This document shows, piece by piece, positions 29,642-38,337 of a DNA stretch of 64,000 nt (its first letter is position 1; every line of letters starts with the position of its first letter). The DNA is from Mucilaginibacter sp. Bleaf8 (lineage in GTDB: Bacteria; Bacteroidota; Bacteroidia; Sphingobacteriales; Sphingobacteriaceae). The stretch spans positions 186,001 through 250,000 of the forward strand of contig NZ_JAHBBK010000001.1 in the NCBI RefSeq assembly GCF_018390515.1, in the 5' to 3' direction. A program made the translations under genes and the position numbers. Below the pieces are notes generated by a model. That model searched no databases, was not told where the DNA came from, and worked only from the letters and a program-made list of their open reading frames with translations.

Positions 29642-30475
29642 TTAAAATTGGTGATTGATGCCGTTATAAATCATCTCGGCTGCTACAAATGTGATGGCTA
29701 TACAAAATATGTAGCGCAACACTTTAGGATCAATACGGGTAAGGAGCTTAGAGCCGGTAAATGCGCCGCCCAATACGCCCAGCACTACCGGAAACGCAAT
29801 GCCCGGGTCCATATAACCGCGTTGAAGGTATACCACGGCGCTGGCCGCAGCTGTAACACCAATCATGAAGTTGCTGGTGGTAGTGCTTACCTTAAAAGGA
29901 ATATGCATGGTGGTATCCATGGCCAGTACTTTTAATGCACCCGAGCCTATGCCCAGCAATCCGGAAAGAACACCGGCCACCGTCATGATTGAAAAGCCTG
30001 CGCCTACATTTTTTAATTTGTAGCTTACTTCACCATCTTTAGTAGGGTAGCTGTTATTGAGTTTTAGCCTATCCGCCAGCTTGCTGCCTTCTGTTAGTGC
30101 TTCCTGGTTTTTCTTTCGCAAGGTCATGGCTGCCGAGAACAGCAAGATCACGCCAAATAGTATGGCTATGGTATTGGTAGGTGTATATACTGCCACTACT
30201 GCACCAATAACGGCTCCAACCGTTGTTGCAATTTCCAGGAACATACCCAGCCTGATATTTGTGATTCCCTCCTTAACGTAAGCACTTGCCGCACCCGATG
30301 AGTTGGCGATAGAAGCCAGCAATGCTGCGCCGATGGCATAACGAATATCCACCTGAAAAACAAGTGTAAGCAGGGGAATGACAACAACGCCGCCACCCAG
30401 TCCGGTAAGCGATCCAACCAGGCCAGCCAGATAAGCGCCGACCAGCAGTATGATAGAAAATGTAAGTATAGTCAT
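29642..30475 (-). CDS. TauE/SafE (DUF81) family anion permease
   Basis: A 277-residue inner-membrane protein with eight or so hydrophobic segments. The family signature is GSLTGLGGGVVVIPLLTLVF near the N-terminus, repeated as GVLSGLLGIGSGALKVLAM in the second half. Family members export or import sulfite, sulfoacetate or other organic anions. Its position with a FadR-type regulator and DUF1634, just before a thiamine operon that consumes sulfur, does not identify the substrate. Confidence 0.9.
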   Translation of the reverse strand: MTILTFSIILLVGAYLAGLVGSLTGLGGGVVVIPLLTLVFQVDIRYAIGAALLASIANSSGAASAYVKEGITNIRLGMFLEIATTVGAVIGAVVAVYTPTNTIAILFGVILLFSAAMTLRKKNQEALTEGSKLADRLKLNNSYPTKDGEVSYKLKNVGAGFSIMTVAGVLSGLLGIGSGALKVLAMDTTMHIPFKVSTTTSNFMIGVTAAASAVVYLQRGYMDPGIAFPVVLGVLGGAFTGSKLLTRIDPKVLRYIFCIAITFVAAEMIYNGINHQF

Positions 30476-30480
30476 GATGA

Positions 30481-31134
30481 TTAATAATTATTGTTCAGAA
30501 TATTTTTAGTGATTTGCTGTGCCTGTTCAACGTCCTTGTTTTTTATTGCGGTGAAAAGGGCCTCGTGTAGGTGATGACTCATAGCAAAATGGCTGATGCC
30601 CTGCGCCTCGCGCTTTGAAAAGAAATCGCGTATAATAAGTGTAAAGCTTTGGTATAAATCGGCTAATACAGAGTTTGATGAAGCCCGTGCAATAGCCAGG
30701 TGAAATTCAATATCAGCATCAATGCAGGCCTGTCGCTGCTCGGCCATAATGGCTTGTTTTCTTTTTTCGAGACTGTGTTCAATATCCGTTATATGGTTGG
30801 TTGAGTGATGCTGGGTAGCCAGCGTAACAATTTCTATCTCAAGCAACTTTCTGACAGCGTTGATTTCTTCAAAGTCGGCCCGCTTCAGGCGCTGGTCGAT
30901 AGTTTCGGTATTTACGGACGAATTGACAAACGTACCCGAACCTTGCTGCACTTTTAAAATGCCAGCTGTAGCTAGTGTTTTAATGGCTTCGCGGATGGTA
31001 GAACGGCCAACCCCATATAGCTTCATCAATTCCGGCTCGGCCGGAATTTTCTCATTCAGCTTAAACCTGCCTTGTGTAATATCACTTTGAATCAGCTTGA
31101 TTACTTTATCGCCCAGTTTTTCCTTACTGTCCAT
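30481..31134 (-). CDS. FadR-subfamily GntR transcriptional regulator
   Basis: A 217-residue regulator: winged helix at residues 1-75 (FKLNEKIPAEPELMKLYGVG; STIREAIKTLATAGIL; QQGSGTFV) and an all-helical FCD effector domain after about 90 (DADIEFHLAIARASSN, MSHHLHEALFTAIKNKD). The ATG at 31134 is preferred over the upstream in-frame start at 31176, which would run through the palindromic operator region. It is followed after five bases by the TauE permease, so it probably controls that unit and itself. FCD proteins usually bind small carboxylic acids. Confidence 0.93.
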   Translation of the reverse strand: MDSKEKLGDKVIKLIQSDITQGRFKLNEKIPAEPELMKLYGVGRSTIREAIKTLATAGILKVQQGSGTFVNSSVNTETIDQRLKRADFEEINAVRKLLEIEIVTLATQHHSTNHITDIEHSLEKRKQAIMAEQRQACIDADIEFHLAIARASSNSVLADLYQSFTLIIRDFFSKREAQGISHFAMSHHLHEALFTAIKNKDVEQAQQITKNILNNNY

Positions 31135-31150
31135 ATTCAAATATTTCTGC

Positions 31151-31185
31151 AAACATACGATGTTTATTTTAAACATCAGATGTTT
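31151..31185. promoter_or_regulatory. Twin palindromes upstream of the FadR-type regulator
   Basis: AAACATACGATGTTT (31151-31165) and AAACATCAGATGTTT (31171-31185) are two 15-base palindromes with centres 20 bases apart, about two helical turns. They lie 17-51 bp upstream of the regulator start. The symmetry and spacing are what a dimeric GntR/FCD protein binding twice on one DNA face would need. The match between operator and protein is inferred. Confidence 0.65.
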
Positions 31186-31331
31186 GTTTTTAATTTTTAA
31201 AAATTCCAGTCAATAATGGATTGACATGCAAGTAAAAGATATTCAATTTAACCCTATGCAGCTATGAAGTATTGAATGTGGTATAAACGTCATATAATGT
31301 TGCGTAGCTAGCGAATAAACTCTGGAGGATT

Positions 31332-31339
31332 TACCTTTG
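31332..31339 (+). promoter_or_regulatory. Candidate -7 element TACCTTTG upstream of LLM oxidoreductase
   Basis: It matches TAnnTTTG and lies 41 bases before the ATG at 31381. No convincing -33 element was found. Confidence 0.35.
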
Positions 31340-31380
31340 GTTACTTTTATGGGAGGAAATACCTCTTGGGAAGTTTTAAT

Positions 31381-32388
31381 ATGGAAAATTCAGCAAACAA
31401 TATAAAATATGCTGTACTTGACCTGGCCAGTGTGGCCGAAGGACAGGTTCCGGCAGATACGTTTAAGAATAGTTTGGAATTAGCACAACATGCCGAACAG
31501 CTGGGATACTCCCGGTACTGGTTTGCCGAGCACCACAACATGGTAAACGTAGCCAGCTCTGCAACGGCAGTATTGATAGGTTATGTAGCAGGCGGCACAA
31601 ACAGTATTCGCGTTGGCTCGGGCGGTATTATGTTGCCCAACCATGCACCCCTGGTTGTTGCCGAGCAGTTTGGTACGTTAGCATCCTTATATCCGGGCCG
31701 TATCGATTTGGGCCTGGGCCGGGCACCCGGCTCCGACCAGCTTACGGCGCTTGCCATCCGTGGCGAAAATATCCATGCCGCTGAAAATTTCCCGGCAGAT
31801 GTGCAAAGGCTGCAAATGTTCTTCTCGGCAGAAAACAGCACTTCAAAAGTTAGAGCCATACCTGGTGAAGGATTGGACATCCCAATATGGATACTGGGTT
31901 CAAGTCCTGACAGTGCATATCTTGCTGCTGCTATGGGTTTGCCTTATGCTTTTGCCAGCCATTTTGCACCCACGCATTTTTTGACGGCTATCGATATTTA
32001 CCGGCAAAATTTTAAGCCCTCAAAGTTTCTTGACCGCCCGTATGTATTATCGTGCATAAACGTAATAGCGGCAGATACCGATGAAGAAGCCGAATACCAG
32101 TCTACCTCATTAAAGCAGTTTTTTATGGGTGTGGTTACCGGTAAGCGTCAATTACTGCAACCGCCGGTGCAACGTATGGAAGATGTATGGAGCTATTATG
32201 AGCAACATGCCGTAGGCCAGATGCTTACTTATCTGTTCACCGGCGGACCTGAAAAACTTAAGCAGGATATAAAGAATTTTATTGCCAAAACACAGGTAGA
32301 TGAAGTAATGGTAACTTCTCATATATTTGAACATACTGCAAGGCTTCGATCTTACGAAATCTTTGCAGATGTAATGAAAAGCATCTAA
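31381..32388 (+). CDS. LLM class flavin-dependent oxidoreductase
   Basis: A 335-residue luciferase-like monooxygenase-fold protein, probably using FMN. Segments include [51 protein letters not shown] and [15 protein letters not shown], all typical of the MsnO8-type LLM group. An in-frame TTG at 31366 exists, but the ATG at 31381 fits better. It is followed by an APC permease on the same strand. Substrate is unknown. Confidence 0.9.
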   Translation: MENSANNIKYAVLDLASVAEGQVPADTFKNSLELAQHAEQLGYSRYWFAEHHNMVNVASSATAVLIGYVAGGTNSIRVGSGGIMLPNHAPLVVAEQFGTLASLYPGRIDLGLGRAPGSDQLTALAIRGENIHAAENFPADVQRLQMFFSAENSTSKVRAIPGEGLDIPIWILGSSPDSAYLAAAMGLPYAFASHFAPTHFLTAIDIYRQNFKPSKFLDRPYVLSCINVIAADTDEEAEYQSTSLKQFFMGVVTGKRQLLQPPVQRMEDVWSYYEQHAVGQMLTYLFTGGPEKLKQDIKNFIAKTQVDEVMVTSHIFEHTARLRSYEIFADVMKSI

Positions 32389-32447
32389 CTAAAAAACAAG
32401 CTTGTAAAATAGCTTTCGGCATACGCATAAAATACATTCAACCACAA

Positions 32448-33791
32448 ATGTCAGAAACCTCATTGCAAAGGCGCCTGAGCTTATTGCAGGCAACCGCTAT
32501 TAACATGACCGATATGGTAGGCATCGGCCCGTTTATTACCCTGCCTATGGTAATTGGGATGATGAACGGCCCGTACTTTCTGTATGCCTGGCTGGCCGGA
32601 GCGGTGCTGTCAATGGTTGATGCTATGGTTTGGAGTGAATTGGGCGCTGCATTTCCGCGGGCCGGCGGCTCTTACAATTTCCTGAAAGAAACATATGGTA
32701 AAGACAAAGGCGGCCGGTTCATGAGTTTTTTGTTTGTATGGCAAACCATGATACAGGCGCCGTTGGTTATTGCATCTGCGGCCATTGGCTTTGCCTCCTA
32801 TTTTTCCTACCTGGTACCGTTAAGTAATATACAGTCCAAGTTAATTAGCGGTGGAGTTGTAATAGGTATTATAGCATTGCTGTATCGCAAAATAGAAGAT
32901 ATTGGTAAAATAAGCGTGCTGCTTTGGGGGGCTGTTTTACTCACCATGTTTTGGATTATAGGCGGTGGTATTGCGCATGGTAATTTCATGGAGCCAATCA
33001 AGCACATCAATGATGGGCTCAATGTAAACTATGGTTTTGTAACGCTGATTGGCTTTGCCAGTGTAAAAAGCGTTTACAGTTATTTAGGTTATTATAACGT
33101 ATGCCATTTAGGTGAGGAAATCATCAACCCATCGCGCAATATACCACGAAGCATGTTCATGTCTATTGCAGGTATTGCGGTGCTATACCTGGCTATGAAT
33201 ATCAGCGTAGTGAGTGTAGTGCCTTGGCATCAGGCCAAAGACAGTCAGTTTGTGATCAGTGATTTTATGCAGCAGCTGGCCGGGCATACCGCCGCTAAAA
33301 TTGTAACCTGCTTGATTTTACTTGTGGCTTTTGCTTCTGTTTTTTCTGCCACATTGGGTTACAGTCGCATACCTTATGCTGCGGCTGCTGACGGTGCCTT
33401 TTTTAAAGTATTTGCCAAATTGCACCCAACAGGTAGGTTTCCTTATGTATCCTTGCTGGTATTAGGGTGTATTGCTTTTGTATTCAGCTTGTTATTCAAA
33501 TTGAGTGATGTAATCAGCGCTATATTGGCTATGCGTATTCTGATACAGTTTATATCGCAGGCTTTCGGGTTAATCCTGTTGCGCCGCAAACGGGCAGCCT
33601 CCGAGTTTCCTTATAAAATGCCACTTTTTCCATTACCTGCTGTGCTTGCCATTATTATGTGGGCCGGTATATTGGTTTCAACTGGTCAAAAAATGGTACT
33701 TGGCGGTCTTATCGCCATAGCTACAGGTACGGTGGTTTATTTTATTAAAGCAAAGGTGAACAAGGAGTGGCCCTTTAAAATCAATTCCTAA
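32448..33791 (+). CDS. APC superfamily amino acid permease
   Basis: A 447-residue inner-membrane transporter with about 12 hydrophobic segments. It opens with TAINMTDMVGIGPFITLPMV, the unwound TM1 substrate-binding region of APC proteins, and continues with SELGAAFPRAGGSYNFLKE and SARNIPR-like NPSRNIPRSMF. It shares a strand with the LLM oxidoreductase 59 bases upstream. Its stop overlaps the stop of the opposing LysR gene. Amino acid specificity is not readable. Confidence 0.9.
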   Translation: MSETSLQRRLSLLQATAINMTDMVGIGPFITLPMVIGMMNGPYFLYAWLAGAVLSMVDAMVWSELGAAFPRAGGSYNFLKETYGKDKGGRFMSFLFVWQTMIQAPLVIASAAIGFASYFSYLVPLSNIQSKLISGGVVIGIIALLYRKIEDIGKISVLLWGAVLLTMFWIIGGGIAHGNFMEPIKHINDGLNVNYGFVTLIGFASVKSVYSYLGYYNVCHLGEEIINPSRNIPRSMFMSIAGIAVLYLAMNISVVSVVPWHQAKDSQFVISDFMQQLAGHTAAKIVTCLILLVAFASVFSATLGYSRIPYAAAADGAFFKVFAKLHPTGRFPYVSLLVLGCIAFVFSLLFKLSDVISAILAMRILIQFISQAFGLILLRRKRAASEFPYKMPLFPLPAVLAIIMWAGILVSTGQKMVLGGLIAIATGTVVYFIKAKVNKEWPFKINS

Positions 33792-34675
33792 TTATGAGCC
33801 GCATTGCCAATTTTTAATAACTCATCGGCAAACAGTTCTGCAGCTTTTTTTCGATAAGCACCACGGTGCCAGATGATGTACGACTGACGGCTCAAACGGT
33901 TACCAATAATAGGTACTGCAACCAGTTCGTTCCAACCCAGCAACGCTTTTTCGTTTATGATACTAACCTGTTCGCCGTGCTGCACCAGGGATAGCAACGA
34001 ATGCATATCGTTCAGTTCCATTCTGATAGATGGAATGATCTTATGCTGTTCAAAAAGCTCGTCTACAAAATTGCGCGAACTGAAACCCTTAGCTGGTAAG
34101 ATGAGGTTAAGGTTCAAAATCTCTTTCAGACTGATTTTTTTGAGCTTGGCCAACTTGTTGTGTTTGGCTACAACCAGCACTATATTTGATTTTGATAGCG
34201 GCTGTAATTCCAGTTCGGGGTCATTATCCTGGTTGTGAAAAGCCAGAATCAGATCCAATTCCGATTCTTTTAACTTATGCTCTAATATCTCGGGCGCACC
34301 GTATTCCAGGTTGATTTTTAGTGTTGGGAATCTTTTGGTAAACTCAGGCAGTACCGGCAAAATCATGGATGTAAATGCATAGGTTACACCTATGCGTAGT
34401 TCGCCGGTTACCATGTTGTTCAAATCGGCAATAGCCTGCCGGCCTTTCTCAACATTTAATAAAATCTTGCGTGCGTGACTCAGGAACACCTTACCGGCCT
34501 CAGTGAGCCTTACATGTTTGCCCAGGCGGTCAAAAAGCGGCATGCCTAACTCTTGCTCTAATAATTTAATTTGTTGTGATAGGGTGGATTGTGTTATGTA
34601 TACCGCTGCAGCTGCTTCAGTAAAGTGTAAAAGCTCAGCTGCTTTTACAAAGTATGTTAATTGCCTAATCTCCAT
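33788..34675 (-). CDS. LysR-family transcriptional regulator
   Basis: A 295-residue LTTR. The N-terminal helix-turn-helix reads MEIRQLTYFVKAAELLHFTEA, then ITQSTLSQQIKLLEQELGMPLF. The C-terminal periplasmic-binding-like effector domain includes LRIGVTYAFTSMILPVL. It resembles the CynR/CatR-like branch. The ATG at 34675 is chosen over a TTG at 34681. It is divergent from an MFS exporter 143 bases away and convergent with the permease, so the exporter gene is its likely target. Confidence 0.93.
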   Translation of the reverse strand: MEIRQLTYFVKAAELLHFTEAAAAVYITQSTLSQQIKLLEQELGMPLFDRLGKHVRLTEAGKVFLSHARKILLNVEKGRQAIADLNNMVTGELRIGVTYAFTSMILPVLPEFTKRFPTLKINLEYGAPEILEHKLKESELDLILAFHNQDNDPELELQPLSKSNIVLVVAKHNKLAKLKKISLKEILNLNLILPAKGFSSRNFVDELFEQHKIIPSIRMELNDMHSLLSLVQHGEQVSIINEKALLGWNELVAVPIIGNRLSRQSYIIWHRGAYRKKAAELFADELLKIGNAAHN

Positions 34676-34818
34676 AATCAATCGTTTTTATCTATCAATA
34701 TCATTAAAACAATCTATTTTACAAATGTATTAATTATGCCGATTTTTGTAGCGGTAAATATCTGGTAGCTCCACGGTTTCAAGCCGCAACCCTGTTACCA
34801 AACAAAAAGGCAATCCTC

Positions 34819-36054
34819 ATGAATATATTTCGCTCACTACAATACCGCAATTTCAAACTATTTTTTTACGGCCAATCCGTATCGCTAATTGGTACCTGGA
34901 TGCAAAAAACGGCAGTAAGCTGGCTGGTTTACCGCTTAACCGGATCTGCAGTATTGTTGGGGATCGTAACTTTCGTGAGCTTAATTCCGTCGCTTATCCT
35001 TTCGCCTTATGCGGGTAGCTATATTGACAGGCACAACCGATTCAAAGTACTGGTAAATACCCAGTTAGTATCCATGTTACAAGCCGGGGCACTGGCTGCC
35101 ATGATCTACTTCAAGTTTTATAATATGTCGGGCATTATCCTCCTCAGCCTGGTTCAGGGTATCACCAATGCGTTCGATGTAACCTGCCGGCAGTCGTTGA
35201 TGGTAGAAATGGTTGATAATAAGGATGATTTGCCCAATGCCATTGCACTAAACTCTACCATGACTAACCTGGCCCGTATTGCTGGTCCCGCCGTGGCTGG
35301 TATTGTATTAAGTACTTTGGGTGAGGACGTCTGTTTTATCAGCAACTTTTTGAGCTATATCGCAGTGCTGAGCTGCTTATTTATGATGAAATTGAACACA
35401 GCGGTGGAAATAAAGCCACAGAAAGACATTTGGACCGAATTGAAAGACGGTTTTCATTACGTTACTGCCGACAGGGAAATGAGCAGCCTGATTATATTGC
35501 TTACGCTAAGCAGTTTATTTGTCATTCCGTTTAATACTTTGATGCCCATTTTTGCAAAAGACCTGTTTCATGGTACCGCTAAAACATTCAGCTGGTTTGA
35601 AAGTATGGCGGGGTTGGGTTCGGTGGTAAGTGCCGTTTACATGGCACAACTAAAAAGCTATAAAAGCCTGGTCAGAATCACCATTGCCGCCAGCATGATT
35701 TTTGGTGTGAGCGTATTGCTGCTTTCCTATGCTCATGAGCTGCCTGTTGCGCTGATTTTTATGGGCATGACAGGTGTTGGTATGATGGCGCAAACCTCAT
35801 CCATTAATACCTTTATCCAAACACATTCAGCCTCGCACATGCGGGCCCGAGCAATCAGCTACTTTGTAATGGCTTATCAAGGAATGATTCCGATAGGCAG
35901 CTTGCTTGTAGGCCTGCTTGCCGGCGCTGTTGGTCCTAAAAAGGCCGTAGCTATTGAAGGTGTTATAGGTATTGCTGCCACGCTGGCTTTCATTATATAC
36001 CGTAACCGCACAGCTTTGGGCACTAAGCAAACGCTGGCCGGTACTTCTATGTAG
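34819..36054 (+). CDS. MFS transporter of the EntS / MFS_3 type
   Basis: A 411-residue inner-membrane permease with about 11-12 hydrophobic segments. It starts SLQYRNFKLFFYGQSVSLIG and continues TWMQKTAVSWLVYRLTGSA, typical of the MFS_3 (enterobactin-exporter-like) branch, with PYAGSYIDRHNRFKVLV as motif A. Such proteins usually export siderophores, drugs or metabolites. It is divergent from the LysR gene and is followed by a probable terminator. Confidence 0.9.
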   Translation: MNIFRSLQYRNFKLFFYGQSVSLIGTWMQKTAVSWLVYRLTGSAVLLGIVTFVSLIPSLILSPYAGSYIDRHNRFKVLVNTQLVSMLQAGALAAMIYFKFYNMSGIILLSLVQGITNAFDVTCRQSLMVEMVDNKDDLPNAIALNSTMTNLARIAGPAVAGIVLSTLGEDVCFISNFLSYIAVLSCLFMMKLNTAVEIKPQKDIWTELKDGFHYVTADREMSSLIILLTLSSLFVIPFNTLMPIFAKDLFHGTAKTFSWFESMAGLGSVVSAVYMAQLKSYKSLVRITIAASMIFGVSVLLLSYAHELPVALIFMGMTGVGMMAQTSSINTFIQTHSASHMRARAISYFVMAYQGMIPIGSLLVGLLAGAVGPKKAVAIEGVIGIAATLAFIIYRNRTALGTKQTLAGTSM

Positions 36055-36086
36055 TGGTATATTTATATCAGTGATTCTTTCTTTAT

Positions 36087-36110
36087 ATGCCATGGAAAAT
36101 ACCGTGGCAT
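36087..36110 (+). terminator. Probable terminator after the MFS gene
   Basis: A 9-bp stem, ATGCCATGG with CCGTGGCAT (one G-T pair), has a 6-base loop AAAATA and is followed by TTCTTCTCT. The T-tract is imperfect. Confidence 0.55.
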
Positions 36111-36314
36111 TTCTTCTCTGGGGGGTCGCTTGGTAAACTCATCATCACTCCAAATCATGTGCTTGTTTAAAATTCTCCTGTTTCAAATAGTTATTAAAAT
36201 ATAACTAAAACGATTCTTTGTTTTGTTTATAAGTTAATATTATATTAGCGAAACGAATCCGGTTAGTTCCCCTTACAGCCGGCTTTGTTCATTTTAAACC
36301 AATTATCAACGGAT

Positions 36315-36464
36315 ATGACCAAGTCCGTTCTCATTATATCCCTTTCCAGCTTTTTGCAGGCACTTGTATGTGCCGCAGTTACTTCTATGCACCTAAGTTT
36401 TCCTTATATGCAATCAATCAATTCCGTTCACTTAACCCCAATCAGCTTGCCTATGGAGAAATAA
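36315..36464 (+). CDS. Possible 49-residue small secreted peptide
   Basis: An ATG-initiated frame of 49 codons has a hydrophobic N-terminus with a basic start (MTKSVLIISLSSFLQALVCA), followed by a short polar tail ending in SLPMEK. No family is recognisable and the ribosome site is weak. It lies 56 bases upstream of the GH18 lipoprotein on the same strand. It may be a real leader or exported peptide, or chance. Confidence 0.25.
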   Translation: MTKSVLIISLSSFLQALVCAAVTSMHLSFPYMQSINSVHLTPISLPMEK

Positions 36465-36520
36465 AGAGAATTGTACTAACCAATTAAATCATCCAATTAA
36501 AAAACCTAAGAAAAATTAAA

Positions 36521-37471
36521 ATGAGAACACAACTAAACTCTTGGCTTAAAACAGCCCAAGCGGTATCGGTATTTGCTTTACTATTATTTACCGCAGCTTG
36601 TAAAAAAGACGATAATAAACTGGCATCTGGAGAAACAGCATCAGCTAATGCCGTTAAAGCAAATGCGATAGGCGTTAGTGGCCCCAAAGGCGTATGTTAT
36701 GTAGAAGTAAATAACTCTGATCTGCGCAATGTGGGCCGTTACAAACTGGCGAGCGGACAGCAGCTGTTTGACATCGCTATCATTTTTGCCGCCAATATCA
36801 ACTACAACACCAGTACTCAGAAAGCCGAATTGTACTTTAATCAGAATGTAGCTAATGTGCTAAACAACAAGGCTACCTACATACAATCGCTGCAGAGTAA
36901 GGGTATTAAGGTACTGCTTTCCATATTGGGCAATCATCAGGGAGCGGGTATCAGCAACTTCCCGAACCAAGCTGCGGCTCAGGCTTTTGCCCAGCAGCTA
37001 AGTAATGCTGTTACAACGTACGGGCTTGATGGTATTGATTTTGATGATGAGTATGCCGATTACGGTACCAATGGAACTGGTCAGCCAAATTCCAGTTCGT
37101 TTGTATACTTAGTAAGCGCGTTGAGACAATTAATGCCTAATAAAATCATCTCCTTTTACTATTATGGCCCTGCGGCTTCGCGCTTGTCATTCAATGGGGT
37201 AACAGTAGGCTCAAAAATTAATTATAGCTGGAACGCGATTTATGGCAGCTATGCTGTACCTAATGTTCCCGGCTTAAGCAAGGCCAACTTGGGGCCTGCG
37301 GCAATTGATATCACCACTACAAGCGGTGCAACAGCAGCTTCACTGGCTACGCAAACGGTTAATAATGCTTATGGTATCTACCTGTATTATAACCTGGCTG
37401 ATGGCGATTACCATTCGTACTTGTCCAACGTATCAAATGTGTTATACGGGCAGCCTACCGTATACAATTGA
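36521..37471 (+). CDS. GH18 endo-beta-N-acetylglucosaminidase-like lipoprotein (Endo H/Endo F type)
   Basis: A 316-residue lipoprotein with a Cys at 27 in LLLFTAAC. The TIM barrel carries the GH18 catalytic sequence DGIDFDDEYADYG, in which Asp170, Asp173, Asp175 and Glu177 satisfy DxxDxDxE. The DFDDEYA form is that of Endo H/F1-like enzymes, which cut the chitobiose core of N-glycans. Other barrel landmarks are IKVLLSILGNHQGAG and NKIISFYYYGP. Surface or periplasmic location is expected. It converges on an AraC regulator and precedes a SusCD locus, but lies on its own transcript. Confidence 0.85.
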   Translation: MRTQLNSWLKTAQAVSVFALLLFTAACKKDDNKLASGETASANAVKANAIGVSGPKGVCYVEVNNSDLRNVGRYKLASGQQLFDIAIIFAANINYNTSTQKAELYFNQNVANVLNNKATYIQSLQSKGIKVLLSILGNHQGAGISNFPNQAAAQAFAQQLSNAVTTYGLDGIDFDDEYADYGTNGTGQPNSSSFVYLVSALRQLMPNKIISFYYYGPAASRLSFNGVTVGSKINYSWNAIYGSYAVPNVPGLSKANLGPAAIDITTTSGATAASLATQTVNNAYGIYLYYNLADGDYHSYLSNVSNVLYGQPTVYN

Positions 37472-37510
37472 TAAATAACTTTGCTAATTAAAAGCTGCAC
37501 TTGTTTAGAT

Positions 37511-37554
37511 AACAGCCGCCATGAGTAATTCTGTTACTTCTATTGGCGGCTGTT
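37511..37554. terminator. Bidirectional terminator between GH18 and AraC genes
   Basis: A 10-bp outer stem AACAGCCGCC/GGCGGCTGTT surrounds an inner 5-bp stem AGTAA/TTACT. It lies between the two converging stops. Confidence 0.85.
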
Positions 37555-37557
37555 TCA

Positions 37558-38337
37558 TTAAGCAACGTTGGCCGCTTTTATCCGGACGGCAGTCAGGTAA
37601 TCGGTAGGCGACATTTTAAAGTGTTTGTGGAAATTCCGGCCAAGGTGAGTAACCGAGGTGTAGCCTGCCATCTCGGCTATCTCAAACATCTTGTACTGGC
37701 ATTCAGTGAGCAATTCGGCCGCCCGTTTCAATCTTGCGGTGTTGATATATTCGTTTGGTGTAGTATTGGAAATTGATTTGATTTTGCGGTATAAGGTAGG
37801 TCTGCTCATGTTCATCAATACAGCCAGGTGTTCAACATCCAGAGATTTGTTGATCAGATTGTTGTCTATAACGTTCCCAAGCTGGGTTAAAAAACGTTCG
37901 TTAGCTTTATTCACTGCGCCTTTTTGAATATTGATGAGTTTGGAACCGGCAAATTGCATCATCATTCTTTGCCGGTTGACCAGCAGGTTGTTGATTTGAG
38001 CATGTAAATAGCTGTATGCAATCGGATTCTCAAGACAGGCATCAGCTCCCGACTCCAGGCATTTAATCTTGTACTGCAGGTTGCACCTGTACATGAGTAA
38101 GAGTACCGGTATGTGGTTATAACAAACATCACGCTTTAACAGGGTGCATAATTCTAACCCATCTGCGTTTGGTGCCTTGGAACCGCAAACCACCAGTTGT
38201 ATATGCCTCTTTTTTAGTTGGTTTAACGCTTCGTAAGTATTGGAAGTATAAATCAAATCATAGTCTTTATTTAAATTGTGGGTAATTGAGCTCTCAATTT
38301 CCATGTGCTGGTCTACCAGTAATACTGAAGTTTTCAT
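37558..38337 (-). CDS. AraC-family regulator with degenerate response-regulator receiver domain
   Basis: A 259-residue protein. Residues about 1-120 have a CheY-like receiver pattern (VLLVDQHME; LVVCGSKAPNADGLELC; PVLLLMYRC; GADACLENPIAY). Residues about 150-255 form an HTH_18 domain (LAVLMNMSRPTLYRKIKSIS, RLKRAAELLTECQ, HKHFKMSPTDYL). The order and sequence match the C-terminal part of hybrid two-component systems controlling glycan loci. The phosphoacceptor Asp is Gly52, the Thr/Ser is Met82 and the Lys is Asn104, so phosphorylation is unlikely. It is divergent from SusC and is its probable regulator. Confidence 0.88.
   Translation of the reverse strand: MKTSVLLVDQHMEIESSITHNLNKDYDLIYTSNTYEALNQLKKRHIQLVVCGSKAPNADGLELCTLLKRDVCYNHIPVLLLMYRCNLQYKIKCLESGADACLENPIAYSYLHAQINNLLVNRQRMMMQFAGSKLINIQKGAVNKANERFLTQLGNVIDNNLINKSLDVEHLAVLMNMSRPTLYRKIKSISNTTPNEYINTARLKRAAELLTECQYKMFEIAEMAGYTSVTHLGRNFHKHFKMSPTDYLTAVRIKAANVA

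Larger units (their letters stand above)
36055..36520. other. Intergenic region before the GH18 gene
   Basis: This 466-base gap contains a hairpin terminator (36087-36110) and one possible small ORF (36315-36464). The stretch 36180-36250 is AT-rich and probably carries the promoter for the downstream lipoprotein. Nothing else is recognisable. Confidence 0.5.
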
